Origin: Oscillospiraceae bacterium
Lineage (GTDB): Bacteria > Bacillota > Clostridia > Oscillospirales > Oscillospiraceae
Assembly: GCA_017436955.1 (NCBI GenBank)
Contig: JAFSCD010000003.1
Span: forward strand, 186,001-250,000
Reading direction: 5' to 3'
DNA: 64,000 bases
In this document: positions 18,463 through 27,978 of the stretch, piece after piece
Position numbering within the stretch: position 1 is the stretch's first letter
Layout: each line of letters opens with the position of its first letter
Made by a program: the position numbers and the translations under genes
The notes under the pieces: model-generated
Database searches by the model: none
What the model was told of the DNA's origin: nothing
The model's input: only the letters and a program-made list of their open reading frames with translations

Positions 18463-20871
18463 TTACAGCTTTTTCATATGGACAGATGCGGTTTTTGCCA
18501 TCAGCTTTTTGGTACCGATCTCATCAAAGGCAATTTCCAGCAGCGCGTCGCCGCCCATTTTCATTACCGACAGCACCATTCCCCTGCCAAACGCCGTATG
18601 CTGCACCATATCGCCCTTGTTCAGCTCCATAGCCGGTGCCTTGGGCGCTGTGGAAACAGCCACAGGCGGCTTGTAGCTGGGCTTGGCAGCCGGTCTTGGG
18701 TAGCCGTAGCCGGGTCTGTCCCAGCCGGAATAGCCACCGTCCATATAGCTGGGTCTGGGAGCCTGCTGACCCTTGCGGACGATATCCGACTCCGGCAGCT
18801 CCTTTAAGAACCGGGATGCGATTCCCGCGGTTGTGCGACCGTAAAGCATTCTCTGCCGGGCGTGGGAAATGGTAAGGGACTGCTTCGCCCGGGTGATCGC
18901 CACGTAGCAAAGCCGGCGCTCCTCTTCCATCTCCTCCCGGTCGCCCATACTGCGCGTACCGGGGAACAAGCCTTCCTCAAAGCCCACCAGGAATACATGT
19001 GGGAACTCCAGACCCTTGCTGGAGTGCATGGTCATCATTACAACAGCATCGTCGCTCTCGTTGTACTCTTCAATGTCCGTGTACAGCGAAATTTCCTCCA
19101 AAAAGCCTGCCAGAGTAGGCGTTTCGGCGTTTTCCACGTAGGTGATGATGCTGGATTTCAGTTCCCGGATATTCTCAAGCCGGGTGATATTTTCTTCCGT
19201 TTCCTTGGCCTTCAGCATATCGGCGTAGCCGGTGCGGATCATCAGCTCCTCATAGAATTCCGGCAGAGGCATACCGCTGTCCAGCAGTCTCTGCAGATCT
19301 TCAATGATACTGACAAACTGCAGCATTTTCTGCGCCGGCTTATCCAGGGACGCATAGGAATAAGGATCGCACAGCACGCTGTACAGCGGCACCTGCCCGG
19401 CAGCCGCCAGGCGCTGCGCTGTTTCGATGGTTTTCGCGCCCAGACCTCTGGGCGGATTGTTCACGATACGGTGCAATCGCAGATCATCGGCACGGTTGTG
19501 CAGCACGCAAAGATAGGACAGCATATCCTTGATCTCCGCGCGGTCAAAGAACCGGGTGCCGCCGATAATGCGGTACGGAATACCGTTGCGCTTCATAGCG
19601 TATTCCAACGCGTTGGATTGGGCGTTGGTACGGTAAAGGATGGCGTAATCCCGGAAATTCCTGCCCTTGGAGCCGGCAAAGATCTGACCGGCGACAAAAT
19701 TCGCCTCGGTGCCTTCATCCGATGCCTCATACACCGTAACCGGCGTTCCGGCATCATTTGCCGTCCACAGCCGTTTGCCTTTTCTGCCCACATTGTGGGC
19801 GATCACCGCATTGGCGGCATTTAAGATCGCCTGGGTGGAGCGGTAATTTTGCTCCAGACGGATGACTCTCGCGCCACGGTACTGCTTTTCAAAGTCCAGA
19901 ATATTGGCGATGGTAGCACCCCGGAAGCGGTAGATGCTCTGGTCATCGTCGCCGACAACGCAGATATTTTCATAGCCGCCGGAGAGCAGACCCGTAAGTA
20001 AAAACTGCAGATGGTTGGTGTCCTGATACTCGTCCACCAGTACGTAGTGGAATTTTCTTTGATAATATTGGCGCACATCCTCGTGCTCCTGCAGCAACCG
20101 GACGGTCAACGCGATAATATCGTCAAAATCCACCGCGTTGTTATCCTTAAGCCTTGTCTGGTACTTTTTGTATGCCCGGGCGATATAGATGAATTTTTGA
20201 TCCTTCTGGCTTTCAGCCCGCTCCAAAAGCACGTCCGGCGAGACCAGATTATCCTTTTCCTTGCTGATGATATTCAGCACGTACTTGGGATGAAAGGTCT
20301 TGTCGTCCAGCCCCAGGTCACGGATTATGTCCTTCATGATCCGCTCGGAGTCGGCGGTATCGTAAATGGTAAAGCTGCGGTCATAGCCCAGCCGGTCAAT
20401 ATCCCGGCGCAGGATCCGGCAGCAGGCGCTGTGGAAGGTCATCGCCCAGATATCCTGTGCCTGGGGACCCAGCATTGTGGACAGCCGTTCCTTCAGCTCG
20501 TTGGCCGCCTTGTTTGTGAAGGTGATGGCAATAATGCTCCAGGGCGCAGCCGGCTCCAGCGCACACAGAAGATCTGCTCGATGGCGGTCGAAATCCGTAG
20601 GATCTTCGGGGAAATTCTCCAGAAATTCCACATCTTCTTCCGTAACCGTATCGGGCACGAAGGTGCTGTCGCTGGCGCAGCCGAAGCGCATCAGATTGGC
20701 AATACGGTTGATCAGCACCGTGGTCTTTCCGCTGCCGGCGCCTGCAAGCAGCAGCAGAGGCCCATCTGTCGTTAAGACGGCCTCCTGCTGCATATTGTTC
20801 AGTTTGGAAAACGCACCGGCGATGTATTTGTGCCGGGCGGTTATAAATCTCTTTTCGTAGCTTTCTGTCAT
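18463..20871 (-). CDS. pcrA: ATP-dependent DNA helicase PcrA/UvrD
   Basis: Superfamily 1A 3'-5' helicase that clears recombinase and stalled RNA polymerase and works with UvrABC. The 802 residues have the LNNMQQEAV Q-motif, Walker A AGAGSGKTT near residue 43, the DEYQDTN motif II, the QNYRST motif IV and the VALEFPHV-type SSKGLEFPHVFLVG motif V. A C-terminal RNAP-interacting Tudor-like domain ends GDALLEIAFDEIGTKKLM. The pcrA-ligA pairing is usual in Firmicutes, with yunB inserted between them here. A sigma-A promoter lies just upstream. Confidence 0.96.
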   Translation of the reverse strand: MTESYEKRFITARHKYIAGAFSKLNNMQQEAVLTTDGPLLLLAGAGSGKTTVLINRIANLMRFGCASDSTFVPDTVTEEDVEFLENFPEDPTDFDRHRADLLCALEPAAPWSIIAITFTNKAANELKERLSTMLGPQAQDIWAMTFHSACCRILRRDIDRLGYDRSFTIYDTADSERIMKDIIRDLGLDDKTFHPKYVLNIISKEKDNLVSPDVLLERAESQKDQKFIYIARAYKKYQTRLKDNNAVDFDDIIALTVRLLQEHEDVRQYYQRKFHYVLVDEYQDTNHLQFLLTGLLSGGYENICVVGDDDQSIYRFRGATIANILDFEKQYRGARVIRLEQNYRSTQAILNAANAVIAHNVGRKGKRLWTANDAGTPVTVYEASDEGTEANFVAGQIFAGSKGRNFRDYAILYRTNAQSNALEYAMKRNGIPYRIIGGTRFFDRAEIKDMLSYLCVLHNRADDLRLHRIVNNPPRGLGAKTIETAQRLAAAGQVPLYSVLCDPYSYASLDKPAQKMLQFVSIIEDLQRLLDSGMPLPEFYEELMIRTGYADMLKAKETEENITRLENIRELKSSIITYVENAETPTLAGFLEEISLYTDIEEYNESDDAVVMMTMHSSKGLEFPHVFLVGFEEGLFPGTRSMGDREEMEEERRLCYVAITRAKQSLTISHARQRMLYGRTTAGIASRFLKELPESDIVRKGQQAPRPSYMDGGYSGWDRPGYGYPRPAAKPSYKPPVAVSTAPKAPAMELNKGDMVQHTAFGRGMVLSVMKMGGDALLEIAFDEIGTKKLMAKTASVHMKKL

Positions 20872-20899
20872 ATCTGCACCTGCTTACTGTGATGCATCT

Positions 20900-20928
20900 A
20901 TTTTACCGCAAAACTCATAAAAGGTAAA
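20900..20928 (-). promoter_or_regulatory. sigma-A promoter of pcrA
   Basis: TTTACC and TAAAAT with a 17-base spacer on the minus strand, 29 bases before the pcrA start. No terminator hairpin separates it from sigF, so spoIIA transcripts may also read into pcrA. Confidence 0.6.
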
Positions 20929-20940
20929 GCACAAAAATAC

Positions 20941-21645
20941 TCATAACAGCAGTTTTTTTAGATTCCCCAGCGCCCTTTTTTCGATGCGGGAAACCTGCAC
21001 CTGGCTGACGCTGATGACCCGGGCAACACGCTCCTGAGTCAGACCGTGGAAATAGCGCAGCATTACCACCATTTTCTCCTGCTCCGGCAGTTTTTCGATG
21101 GCCTGGCGCAGGGAAATTTTCTCCACCAGATTCTCTTCCGATTCCGTATCGGTCAGCACGTTTTCCAGGGTGAAGCCATCTTCACCGGTTTCCCGTTGGA
21201 TAGATTCCGTGGCGGCTGTGGCGGTCTCGGCGAGGGCGATCTCTTCCGGCGAGAAGCCGGTCTGCTCCGAAATTTCGGTAACCGTAGGCTCACGCCCCAG
21301 CGCGGCGGTAAGCTGGCTGCGCACCGTTTTGATGGTGGCTGCCTGCTCCTTGATGGAGCGCGACACCTTCACAGCGCCGTCATCACGCAAAAAGCGGCGG
21401 ATCTCTCCGGAGATCTTCGGCACGGCGTAGGTGGAAAACTGTGTGCCGAATTGCAGATCAAACCCATCCACCGCCTTCAGAAATCCAAGACAACCCAGCT
21501 GGTACAGATCCTCGGTATCCGTTCCCCTGCCGATGAACCGCTTGACCACCGACCAGATCAGCCCCGAATTCTCTGTCAGGAGCTGCTCGGCAGCCGGCTT
21601 GTCCCCGGTCTGGGCAAGGCGGATCAATTCCTTCTGATCGGTCAT
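20941..21645 (-). CDS. sigF: sporulation sigma factor SigF
   Basis: The first forespore-specific sigma factor. The 234 residues contain sigma-70 region 2 (DLYQLGCLGFLKAVDGFD), the SigF/SigG-type linker FSTYAVPKISGEIRRFLRDD, region 3 (TEISEQTGFSPEEI) and region 4 with an LTQERVARVISVSQVQVSRIEK helix-turn-helix. It is third in the spoIIA operon; its ATG overlaps the spoIIAB stop by 4 bases. SpoIIAB would hold it inactive until SpoIIAA is dephosphorylated by SpoIIE. Confidence 0.97.
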   Translation of the reverse strand: MTDQKELIRLAQTGDKPAAEQLLTENSGLIWSVVKRFIGRGTDTEDLYQLGCLGFLKAVDGFDLQFGTQFSTYAVPKISGEIRRFLRDDGAVKVSRSIKEQAATIKTVRSQLTAALGREPTVTEISEQTGFSPEEIALAETATAATESIQRETGEDGFTLENVLTDTESEENLVEKISLRQAIEKLPEQEKMVVMLRYFHGLTQERVARVISVSQVQVSRIEKRALGNLKKLLL

Positions 21646-22076
21646 TTTCTTCGCTGGATCTTACGGCGCATATGTACCGTAGTACCCTTTCCCGGCGCGG
21701 AGGTCAGCTCAAAGGAGGTCATAAAGCTCTCCATAATGGTAAAGCCCATTCCGCTGCGATCCGTACCGCCGGTGGTAAACATAGGGCGCTTGGCCTGCTC
21801 GATATCGGCGATGCCGATGCCCTTGTCCTTCACCACCACATCCAGCACGTTATCCTTCAGGATCCGGCAGCGCACCGTGATCAGCCCCAGCTCGTTGGGG
21901 TAGGCGTGGACGATGCAGTTGGTGACCGCCTCCGACACCGCTGTGCGGATATCCCCAAGCTCTTCCAATGTAGGATCCATCTGGGCGGCAAAGCAGGCAA
22001 CGGCGCTGCGGGCAAATGCTTCGTTGCAGGATTTACTGGGGAACTCGAGAATCATAAAATTGTTGAATTTCATCAT
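21642..22076 (-). CDS. spoIIAB: anti-sigma F factor SpoIIAB
   Basis: A GHKL-fold serine kinase that binds SigF and phosphorylates SpoIIAA. The 144 residues show the N box EAVTNCIVHAYP near residue 50, the DKGIGI G1 box and the G2 region DRSGMGFTIMESFM with TSAPGKGTTV. It is the middle gene of the spoIIA operon, overlapping both neighbours by 4 bases. The stoichiometric expression implied by the double ATGA overlap suits a partner-switch module. Confidence 0.97.
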   Translation of the reverse strand: MMKFNNFMILEFPSKSCNEAFARSAVACFAAQMDPTLEELGDIRTAVSEAVTNCIVHAYPNELGLITVRCRILKDNVLDVVVKDKGIGIADIEQAKRPMFTTGGTDRSGMGFTIMESFMTSFELTSAPGKGTTVHMRRKIQRRK

Positions 22077-22387
22077 ACTGCCTCCTTAATTTCCACTAAT
22101 TTATCAATACCGGATGCCCGAAAAACACGCATAGGCTGGGCGCAGATGCCGGTCAGGACCAGCTTGCCCTCGATCTGCGACATACAGCGCAGCGCATTGA
22201 TCACCACGGCAATACCGGAAGAATCCACAAAGGTTACCTCCTGAAAATCCAGAATACACACCTCCGGCGTATAGGCTTCTATCTTGCCGGCGATGGATTG
22301 AATGTAATGCTTGGCGCAGTGATGGTCAATCTCCCCCGTCAGCGCCACGGTCAGATTTCCATTTTCCAGAAAACTGGTGAATTGCAT
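22073..22387 (-). CDS. spoIIAA: anti-anti-sigma factor SpoIIAA
   Basis: A 104-residue STAS-domain protein whose dephosphorylated form displaces SigF from SpoIIAB. The phosphorylation loop TFVDSSGIAV places the target serine at 56 or 57. It is the first gene of the spoIIA operon, behind an AGGAGG site. In Bacillus the operon needs SigH and Spo0A-P; I could not find a convincing SigH promoter or a full Spo0A box upstream. Confidence 0.96.
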   Translation of the reverse strand: MQFTSFLENGNLTVALTGEIDHHCAKHYIQSIAGKIEAYTPEVCILDFQEVTFVDSSGIAVVINALRCMSQIEGKLVLTGICAQPMRVFRASGIDKLVEIKEAV

Positions 22388-22508
22388 TATAGTACCTCCT
22401 GCTGAAATTCATTTGTAAAGTGTTCAATCACAAGTATAGTCATGACAAAATGAATTTGCTGTCATAATTGAAAAGCTGAAGAATTTTTGCTATATTTTTC
22501 TTGTAATG

Positions 22509-22540
22509 TGTAACCCCGTAGGCACGAATGGTGCTACATA
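22509..22540 (+). promoter_or_regulatory. candidate ECF-type promoter for the sigma/anti-sigma cassette
   Basis: TGTAACC followed 18 bases later by CTACATAG. The TGTAAC -35 is the hallmark of many autoregulated Clostridia ECF promoters. It sits directly upstream of an ECF sigma gene, so autoregulation is plausible. The 195-base divergent region shared with spoIIAA holds no other element I can name. Confidence 0.5.
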
Positions 22541-22582
22541 GGGTGAAAGGCCTTTGATTTTCAGCGGAAAGGAGATGAAAAT

Positions 22583-23143
22583 ATGGATGACAACCAAATC
22601 GTCGAGCTGTATTTACAGCGCGATGAAACCGCAATTAAGCACACCGGCGACAAATTCGGCAGCCGTCTGCGAGCGCTGGCATATCACATCGTCTGCGATT
22701 ATACGGCAGCGGAAGAATGCGAAAATGATACATATCTTCAAGTGTGGAATTCCATCCCACCTCACGAGCCACGGAGCTACCTTTATGCTTTTCTCGCCCG
22801 GATCACCCGGCATATTTCGCTGAATTTCTGCAGAAACCGTGACCGGCTGAAGCGCAGCGCACACATTGTGGAGTTAAGCGCCGAAATGGAACAGTGCATA
22901 CCTGCTCCAAATGACGCACAATGCTCTGTGGATGACATTGTTCTCAAGGACACGATCAACCGTTTCCTGGGTCGTTTGGATGCCGAGAAGCGGAATGTTT
23001 TCATCCGGCGGTACTGGTACTTAGACTCCATAGAGGACATTTGCCAGCGCTTTGACCTGTCCGAAAGCAAGGTCAAGACCATCCTCTTCCGCTGCCGCAA
23101 CAAGCTGCGTCAGCAGCTGATCAAGGAGGGCTACATATTATGA
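22583..23143 (+). CDS. ECF-type RNA polymerase sigma factor
   Basis: A 186-residue sigma-70 family protein reduced to regions 2 and 4. Region 2 spans about 10-95, with DYTAAEECENDTYLQVWNSIP as the core-binding helix. Region 4 spans about 125-180, with VFIRRYWYLDSIEDICQRF then LSESKVKTILFRCRNKLRQQL as the -35 recognition helix-turn-helix. The ribosome site is AAAGGAG. It overlaps the following membrane protein by 4 bases, the usual sigma/anti-sigma coupling. Its regulon is not deducible beyond likely autoregulation. Confidence 0.92.
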   Translation: MDDNQIVELYLQRDETAIKHTGDKFGSRLRALAYHIVCDYTAAEECENDTYLQVWNSIPPHEPRSYLYAFLARITRHISLNFCRNRDRLKRSAHIVELSAEMEQCIPAPNDAQCSVDDIVLKDTINRFLGRLDAEKRNVFIRRYWYLDSIEDICQRFDLSESKVKTILFRCRNKLRQQLIKEGYIL

Positions 23144-24396
23144 GAGGAAATGAATTGCTGGAAAGGATGTCACTCATTGATCCGGCTTTTGTTGAAGCCG
23201 CAAATGAAACGCCAAAAAAACGGATCCATTTCCGGATCCGTTATGCGGCAATCGCCGCCTGCTTTACGCTGATGCTCATAATTGTATATCAGCTTATTCC
23301 CAAAAATGTTCCAAATGTCGATCCCCCTGCACCAAAACCGACAACCGCACAGACTACCAAGCCGAATATTTATCCTACGCAGAGCGCCACCGCACCCACG
23401 CCCACTTCGCCAAGCCTTCTGTCGTTGCCGATGCTGACCATCTCAAAATCCATTACGGGAGCCGGAAGTGTTGGACTTCTGGGAGACGATATTTCAGAAC
23501 GTGTCAATGCAAATCCCTGGAACGACGCTCTTGAGATTAACACTCTTCCCGTCTACCGCAATCAGCTGACCGTTGAGAAAAGCGGCATAGCCTGGGGTGC
23601 TGACCCAAGTGCATTAAAGAAGCACATATTGAATGTAGCCGATAAATTGGGCATCGAATCACCCACGATCCAGTTTACTGACTACAACAGTCATCCCGTC
23701 CCTGAGGACAGTACCGGGCCAATGATCCTGATCCTCGAAAGCGACAGTATACGGATCAGGGTGGATCAGGAGATGACAGCCAATGTCACGTTTGATCCGG
23801 CGATCTCGCTGCCTGAGGAGTTGAACTGTACCGGCCAAGCAACTCGTGAAGACATGCTGGCAATCGCGAACTACCTCGCGCTGGCGTACGGCGATCTGAT
23901 CGGCTTTGACGACCCGCAAATCAGCATTGACGGTCATTATAACTTCTACGGGCAGCAATGCTTTGTTATCAGCTTCTTTGGTGCAGCCGAAAACATTACA
24001 GAGCAGATCATAAATTACAACTTCAACAAAATTGAATTTATCTGCAATCACAACGGAGAATTGTTGCAAATAAAAGTTTATCAGCCTGATCTGTCGGAAA
24101 AGGTGGCTGACTATCCGCTCATTACTTTGGAGCAAGCAGAAGCCTTGTTGGTCAATGGTAATTACATTACATATACAGGAGAAGTATTTACTGGCAAGGA
24201 GCATATTAAGGCGGTGGAATTGGAGTACCGACACGCTTTGTCTGATGAATACTTTATCCCCTACTACTGCTTCTATGTTGAACTCCTGGAGGAGTCTGTT
24301 TCTTCCGAATCAAAAGTTTTCGGCACGTTCTATGTCCCCGCTGTGGAAAGCGCCTATATCAGCAATATGCCGTCTCTCGGCAACAATTATTACTAA
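23140..24396 (+). CDS. probable membrane-bound anti-sigma/sensor protein
   Basis: A 418-residue protein with a 33-residue cytoplasmic N-terminus (NELLERMSLIDPAFVEAA), one membrane helix (about 35-53), a Pro/Thr linker (about 57-92) and a 325-residue external domain. Translational overlap with the ECF gene, plus a short cytoplasmic tail of the kind seen in short anti-sigma proteins, suggest it holds that sigma factor. No zinc HxxxCxxC anti-sigma motif is present, so this is inference from context. The external domain contains EQAEALLVNG, reminiscent of PepSY/YpeB-type repeats, but I cannot assign its ligand. Confidence 0.65.
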   Translation: MRGNELLERMSLIDPAFVEAANETPKKRIHFRIRYAAIAACFTLMLIIVYQLIPKNVPNVDPPAPKPTTAQTTKPNIYPTQSATAPTPTSPSLLSLPMLTISKSITGAGSVGLLGDDISERVNANPWNDALEINTLPVYRNQLTVEKSGIAWGADPSALKKHILNVADKLGIESPTIQFTDYNSHPVPEDSTGPMILILESDSIRIRVDQEMTANVTFDPAISLPEELNCTGQATREDMLAIANYLALAYGDLIGFDDPQISIDGHYNFYGQQCFVISFFGAAENITEQIINYNFNKIEFICNHNGELLQIKVYQPDLSEKVADYPLITLEQAEALLVNGNYITYTGEVFTGKEHIKAVELEYRHALSDEYFIPYYCFYVELLEESVSSESKVFGTFYVPAVESAYISNMPSLGNNYY

Positions 24397-24437
24397 GTGC
24401 ATAAAGTCTCTAAAACAGTTTACAGGAGGTTGTTCGT

Positions 24438-24992
24438 ATGAGAAGAATCGTGATTTTGTTCCTGTTCGTCAGCATTCTTTCACTGTGTGGATGCAGCAGA
24501 CAGCCTATAAGTGATCCGTCTGCAACCACGCCGGGGCAGACAGAGCAAGCTACAGAAAAACCGACTGAAAAGCCGACCGAGAAGCCAACTGAACCTACGC
24601 AAGCACCAACCGTAGTGCCTCTACAAGGCCCGACTAACAATCAATCCACCAGCCAAACATCTAAGGTTAGTGGCTCTTTCACCGTAACGGTACGCAATAT
24701 CCTGCCGGACTATGTGCTTGATGACGTCACACCAAGTGTTGCCGTCGTGACACCGTTTCAAAGCAATCTGTTCGCGCTTGATGTCAGTCAGGAGATCGCC
24801 AGTCAATTGAAAATCGGCAAAACCTATGTATTTACTGTAAACACGGTGATCGCTGACTACAGCAAAAATATGCTGCAGACTCTCGGCACTGCCGCATTGT
24901 TTGAATTGATTCCTGAGTTAGAGGTAACCGGCTTCCGGCTTGCGAAAAGTAACGAAATTGGGCTGGAAAGTCTGCACCTCACAATTGAATAA
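24438..24992 (+). CDS. lipoprotein with Thr-Glu-Lys-Pro linker
   Basis: A 184-residue lipoprotein: signal peptide, lipobox LSLCGC with acylated Cys19, then a low-complexity linker of four TEKP-type repeats (about 38-53) and a compact C-terminal domain (about 80-184). Ribosome site AGGAGG. It follows the anti-sigma-like gene by 41 bases with no terminator between them. It is probably the third cassette member, acting at the outer membrane face as an effector or sensor partner. I do not recognise the C-terminal domain. Confidence 0.7.
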   Translation: MRRIVILFLFVSILSLCGCSRQPISDPSATTPGQTEQATEKPTEKPTEKPTEPTQAPTVVPLQGPTNNQSTSQTSKVSGSFTVTVRNILPDYVLDDVTPSVAVVTPFQSNLFALDVSQEIASQLKIGKTYVFTVNTVIADYSKNMLQTLGTAALFELIPELEVTGFRLAKSNEIGLESLHLTIE

Positions 24993-25028
24993 AACAAAAA
25001 GGGACTGTTGCATTTTGCAACAGTCCCT
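24991..25028 (-). terminator. intrinsic terminator of valS
   Basis: AGGGACTGTTGCA / TGCAACAGTCCCT with a three-base loop; on the minus strand it is followed by TTTTTGTTTTATT. It may also slow the converging lipoprotein transcript, though that side has no T-run. Confidence 0.88.
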
Positions 25029-25041
25029 AATATCTTGCCTT

Positions 25042-27687
25042 TTACAGCTTCTTCATTGCCGCTTCGCTTTCTTCCAGCTGGGCGATCAGGTCACGGGTCT
25101 TCTTCGCCTTTTCACGCTCGGCATTGACAACAGCCTCCGGCGCACGGGCAACGAAGTTCTCATTGGACAGCTTGGCTTCCAGGCTCGCCAGGAATCTTCT
25201 CTGGGCTTCCAGCTCCTTGGCGATCCGCTCCAGCTCCTTGGCAACGTCCACAAGCTGACCCATGGGGATATACAGCTTGGCATCGGCCGTGGCGCAGCAG
25301 ACCATACCGTCCAAATTCTCCGGCTCCTTATCCAGCAGCGTCAGGCTGTCGGCGTAAGCCAGTCTCTGGATGAAGCCCTCGCCCTCGGTAAAGATCTGGG
25401 GCTTGGAGGTCAGCACGAACAGCGCAGCCTTCTTGCTGGGCGGCACGTTCATCTCGCTGCGGCGGTTACGGATGGCACGGATTGCGTTCATAACGGACTC
25501 CATCAGCGCTTCCTCTTCCTTGAACGCCAGATCATCGCTGTAGGTGGGCCATTGTGCCACGATCAGCGCTTCACCATCGTGAGGCAGGCTCTGCCAGATC
25601 TCCTCGGTGATGAAGGGCATAAACGGATGCAGCAGCCGCAGCACCTGATCCAGCACATACACCAGCACGGCGATGGCCGTCTGCTTACGGCTCTCGTCCT
25701 CGGAGTAAAGTCTTGCCTTCGTCAGCTCGATATACCAGTCGCAGTAGGTGTCCCAGATGAAGTCGTAAATCTTGGAAATGGCAACGCCAAGCTCATACTT
25801 CTCCAGATTCTCGGTGACCTCGGCGATCAGCACATTCAGCTTGGACAGCACCCATTTGTCGGCGATCTCCAGCTTATCCATAGCAGGCAGCTCGTTCTTG
25901 GCATCGTCCGCCAGGTTCATCATTACATAACGGCTGGCGTTCCACAGCTTGTTGGCAAAGTTGCGCATGGCCTCGCAGCGTTCCACATAGAAGCGCATAT
26001 CGTTTCCGGGGGAATTGCCGGTGACCATATTCATACGCAGGGCGTCGCAGCCGAACTTTTCGATCATCTCCAGCGGATCAATGCCGTTGCCCAGGCTCTT
26101 GGACATCTTGCGACCCTGGTTATCACGCACCAGGCCGTGGATCAGCACAGTGTGGAAGGGCGCTTTATTCATATGCTCCATACCGGACACGATCATACGG
26201 GACACCCAGAAGGTGATGATGTCATAGCCGGTAACCAAAACATCGGTAGGATAGAAATAGTCAAGCTCCTCGGTCGTTTCCGGCCAGCCCAGAGTGGAGA
26301 AGGGCCACAGAGCGGAGCTGAACCAGGTGTCCAGCACATCGGGATCCCGCTCGATGTTGGTGCTGCCGCACTTTTCGCAGGCGCAGGGATCTTCCCGGGT
26401 GCAGGTCATATGACCGCAGTCAGCACAGTACCACACGGGGATCTGATGACCCCACCAAAGCTGGCGGGAAATGCACCAATCGTGGAGATTCTCCATCCAG
26501 TTCATATAGTTCTTGGTAAAGCGCTCGGGAACGAACTTGGTCTCGCCGTCCTTAACGCAGCGGATGGCCTCTCTTGCCAGAGGCTCCATCTTCACGAACC
26601 ACTGGGCAGAAACGATGGGCTCCACGTCATTACCGCAGCGGTAGCAGGTACCGACGTTGTGCTGATGCTCCTCGATCTTCTCCAGCAGGCCCAGCGCATC
26701 CAGATCGGCGATAATTGCCTTACGGGCATCATAGCGATCCATACCGCAGTACTTGCCGCCAAGCTCGTTGATCCGACCGTTATCGTCCAGCACACGGATT
26801 GTCTCCAGATTGTGGCGCAGACCCACCTCAAAGTCATTGGGGTCGTGAGCCGGGGTCATCTTGACGCAGCCGGTACCGAATTCCAGGTCAACGTATTCGT
26901 CAGCCACGATGGGGATCTCACGATCCATCAGCGGCAGCAGGCACTTCTTGCCGATCAGATCCTGATAGCGGGGATCATTGGGGTTCACAGCCACGCCGGT
27001 ATCGCCCAGCATCGTCTCGGGGCGGGTGGTAGCCACCACCACGAACCGACCCTCTTCGCCTACGATGGGATACTTCAGGTGCCACAGATTGCCGGGTTTG
27101 TCCACATACTCCACCTCGGCATCAGAAAGCGCGGTAACACAATGGGGACACCAGTTAACGATGCGGCTGCCCTTATAGATCAAACCCTTTTCGTAAAGGG
27201 AAACGAACACCTCACGGACAGCCTGGGAGCAGCCCTCGTCCATAGTAAATCTGGCGCGGTCCCAGTCGCAGGATGCGCCCAGCTTCTTCTGCTGCTCCAC
27301 AATGCGGTTGCCGTACTTGCGCTTCCATTCCCATACACGCTCCAGGAACCGTTCACGACCCAGATCGTGGCGGCTGAGTCCTTCCTTGGTACGCAGCTCT
27401 TCTTCCACCTTGATCTGGGTTGCAATACCGGCGTGGTCTGTGCCGGGCACCCACAGTGCGTTAAAGCCCTGCATCCGACGGAAGCGGATCAGCGTATCCT
27501 GCAGCGTGGCATCCATTGCGTGACCCATGTGCAGCTGACCTGTAACGTTGGGAGGCGGCATTACAATGGTAAAGGGCTTTTTGGAAGGATCTTTTTTGGC
27601 GTGGAAATAGCCACCGTCCTCCCACATCTTGTAAATTTTCGATTCGACCTGCTGCGGGTCATACACCTTGGGCAGTTCTCGTGCCAT
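25042..27687 (-). CDS. valS: valyl-tRNA synthetase
   Basis: Class Ia synthetase charging tRNA-Val, with an editing domain against Thr. The 881 residues contain the HIGH-type motif [13 protein letters not shown] near 42-54, the editing-domain [10 protein letters not shown], zinc-ribbon cysteines (CADCGHMTC...CACEKCG) in the catalytic insert, KMSKSLGN, and a C-terminal coiled-coil arm. The frame is open 41 codons upstream into the T-box, but the ATG behind AAGGAG starts the canonical [19 protein letters not shown]. Expression is controlled by the T-box leader. Confidence 0.97.
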   Translation of the reverse strand: MARELPKVYDPQQVESKIYKMWEDGGYFHAKKDPSKKPFTIVMPPPNVTGQLHMGHAMDATLQDTLIRFRRMQGFNALWVPGTDHAGIATQIKVEEELRTKEGLSRHDLGRERFLERVWEWKRKYGNRIVEQQKKLGASCDWDRARFTMDEGCSQAVREVFVSLYEKGLIYKGSRIVNWCPHCVTALSDAEVEYVDKPGNLWHLKYPIVGEEGRFVVVATTRPETMLGDTGVAVNPNDPRYQDLIGKKCLLPLMDREIPIVADEYVDLEFGTGCVKMTPAHDPNDFEVGLRHNLETIRVLDDNGRINELGGKYCGMDRYDARKAIIADLDALGLLEKIEEHQHNVGTCYRCGNDVEPIVSAQWFVKMEPLAREAIRCVKDGETKFVPERFTKNYMNWMENLHDWCISRQLWWGHQIPVWYCADCGHMTCTREDPCACEKCGSTNIERDPDVLDTWFSSALWPFSTLGWPETTEELDYFYPTDVLVTGYDIITFWVSRMIVSGMEHMNKAPFHTVLIHGLVRDNQGRKMSKSLGNGIDPLEMIEKFGCDALRMNMVTGNSPGNDMRFYVERCEAMRNFANKLWNASRYVMMNLADDAKNELPAMDKLEIADKWVLSKLNVLIAEVTENLEKYELGVAISKIYDFIWDTYCDWYIELTKARLYSEDESRKQTAIAVLVYVLDQVLRLLHPFMPFITEEIWQSLPHDGEALIVAQWPTYSDDLAFKEEEALMESVMNAIRAIRNRRSEMNVPPSKKAALFVLTSKPQIFTEGEGFIQRLAYADSLTLLDKEPENLDGMVCCATADAKLYIPMGQLVDVAKELERIAKELEAQRRFLASLEAKLSNENFVARAPEAVVNAEREKAKKTRDLIAQLEESEAAMKKL

Positions 27688-27704
27688 AATCAACACTCCT
27701 TTGT

Positions 27705-27943
27705 AAACAAAAACGCCCTGAGCCAAATGACTCAGGGCGAAAAAATACACATTTCCGCGGTACCACCTGAATTTCCGGCAAACCGGACACTCAAAAGCTG
27801 TAACGGGCATACCCGCACTTCCCTACTTACGCTTTCAGGAAGCAAACTCCGGGGCGACGATCCACAGCGCACCGCATTCCCTCGCACCAACCGGGAACTC
27901 TCTGGGCGGCAGCAGGAGCGGAAACTCCCCATCACCGTATTTC
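27705..27943 (-). promoter_or_regulatory. T-box riboswitch leader of valS
   Basis: The minus-strand leader holds the conserved T-box AGGTGGTACCGCGG (27755-27768), which pairs with the uncharged tRNA acceptor end. It is followed by a terminator hairpin CGCCCTGAG / CTCAGGGCG with a T-run (27705-27741). Upstream are the Stem I landmarks AGAGAG and GGTGCGAGG. The triplet GUC at 27856-27858 is the likely valine specifier. Uncharged tRNA-Val would stabilise the antiterminator and switch valS on. Confidence 0.9.
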
Positions 27944-27949
27944 CAGGAT

Positions 27950-27978
27950 AAAATATCATAATTTCCCCCTTTTGTCAA
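27950..27978 (-). promoter_or_regulatory. sigma-A promoter of the valS T-box transcript
   Basis: TTGACA and TATTTT with a 17-base spacer. The -35 overlaps the stop codon of cwlD. No terminator separates the two, so valS can receive cwlD read-through as well. Confidence 0.8.

Noticed and set aside
22388..22508. SigH promoter or Spo0A box upstream of spoIIAA
   Set aside because: Only partial matches such as TTGTCATGA were found; none has consistent spacing, so no element was called.
24551..24600. Short tandem repeats considered as a CRISPR-like or recombination repeat
   Set aside because: They are codon repeats for TEKP units in the lipoprotein linker, with no spacers or adjacent cas genes.
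24940..27951. Open frame of about 1000 codons on the plus strand opposite valS
   Set aside because: It is antisense to a complete, motif-bearing valS, has no ribosome site and shows the His/Gln-rich composition typical of shadow frames of GC-biased genes.
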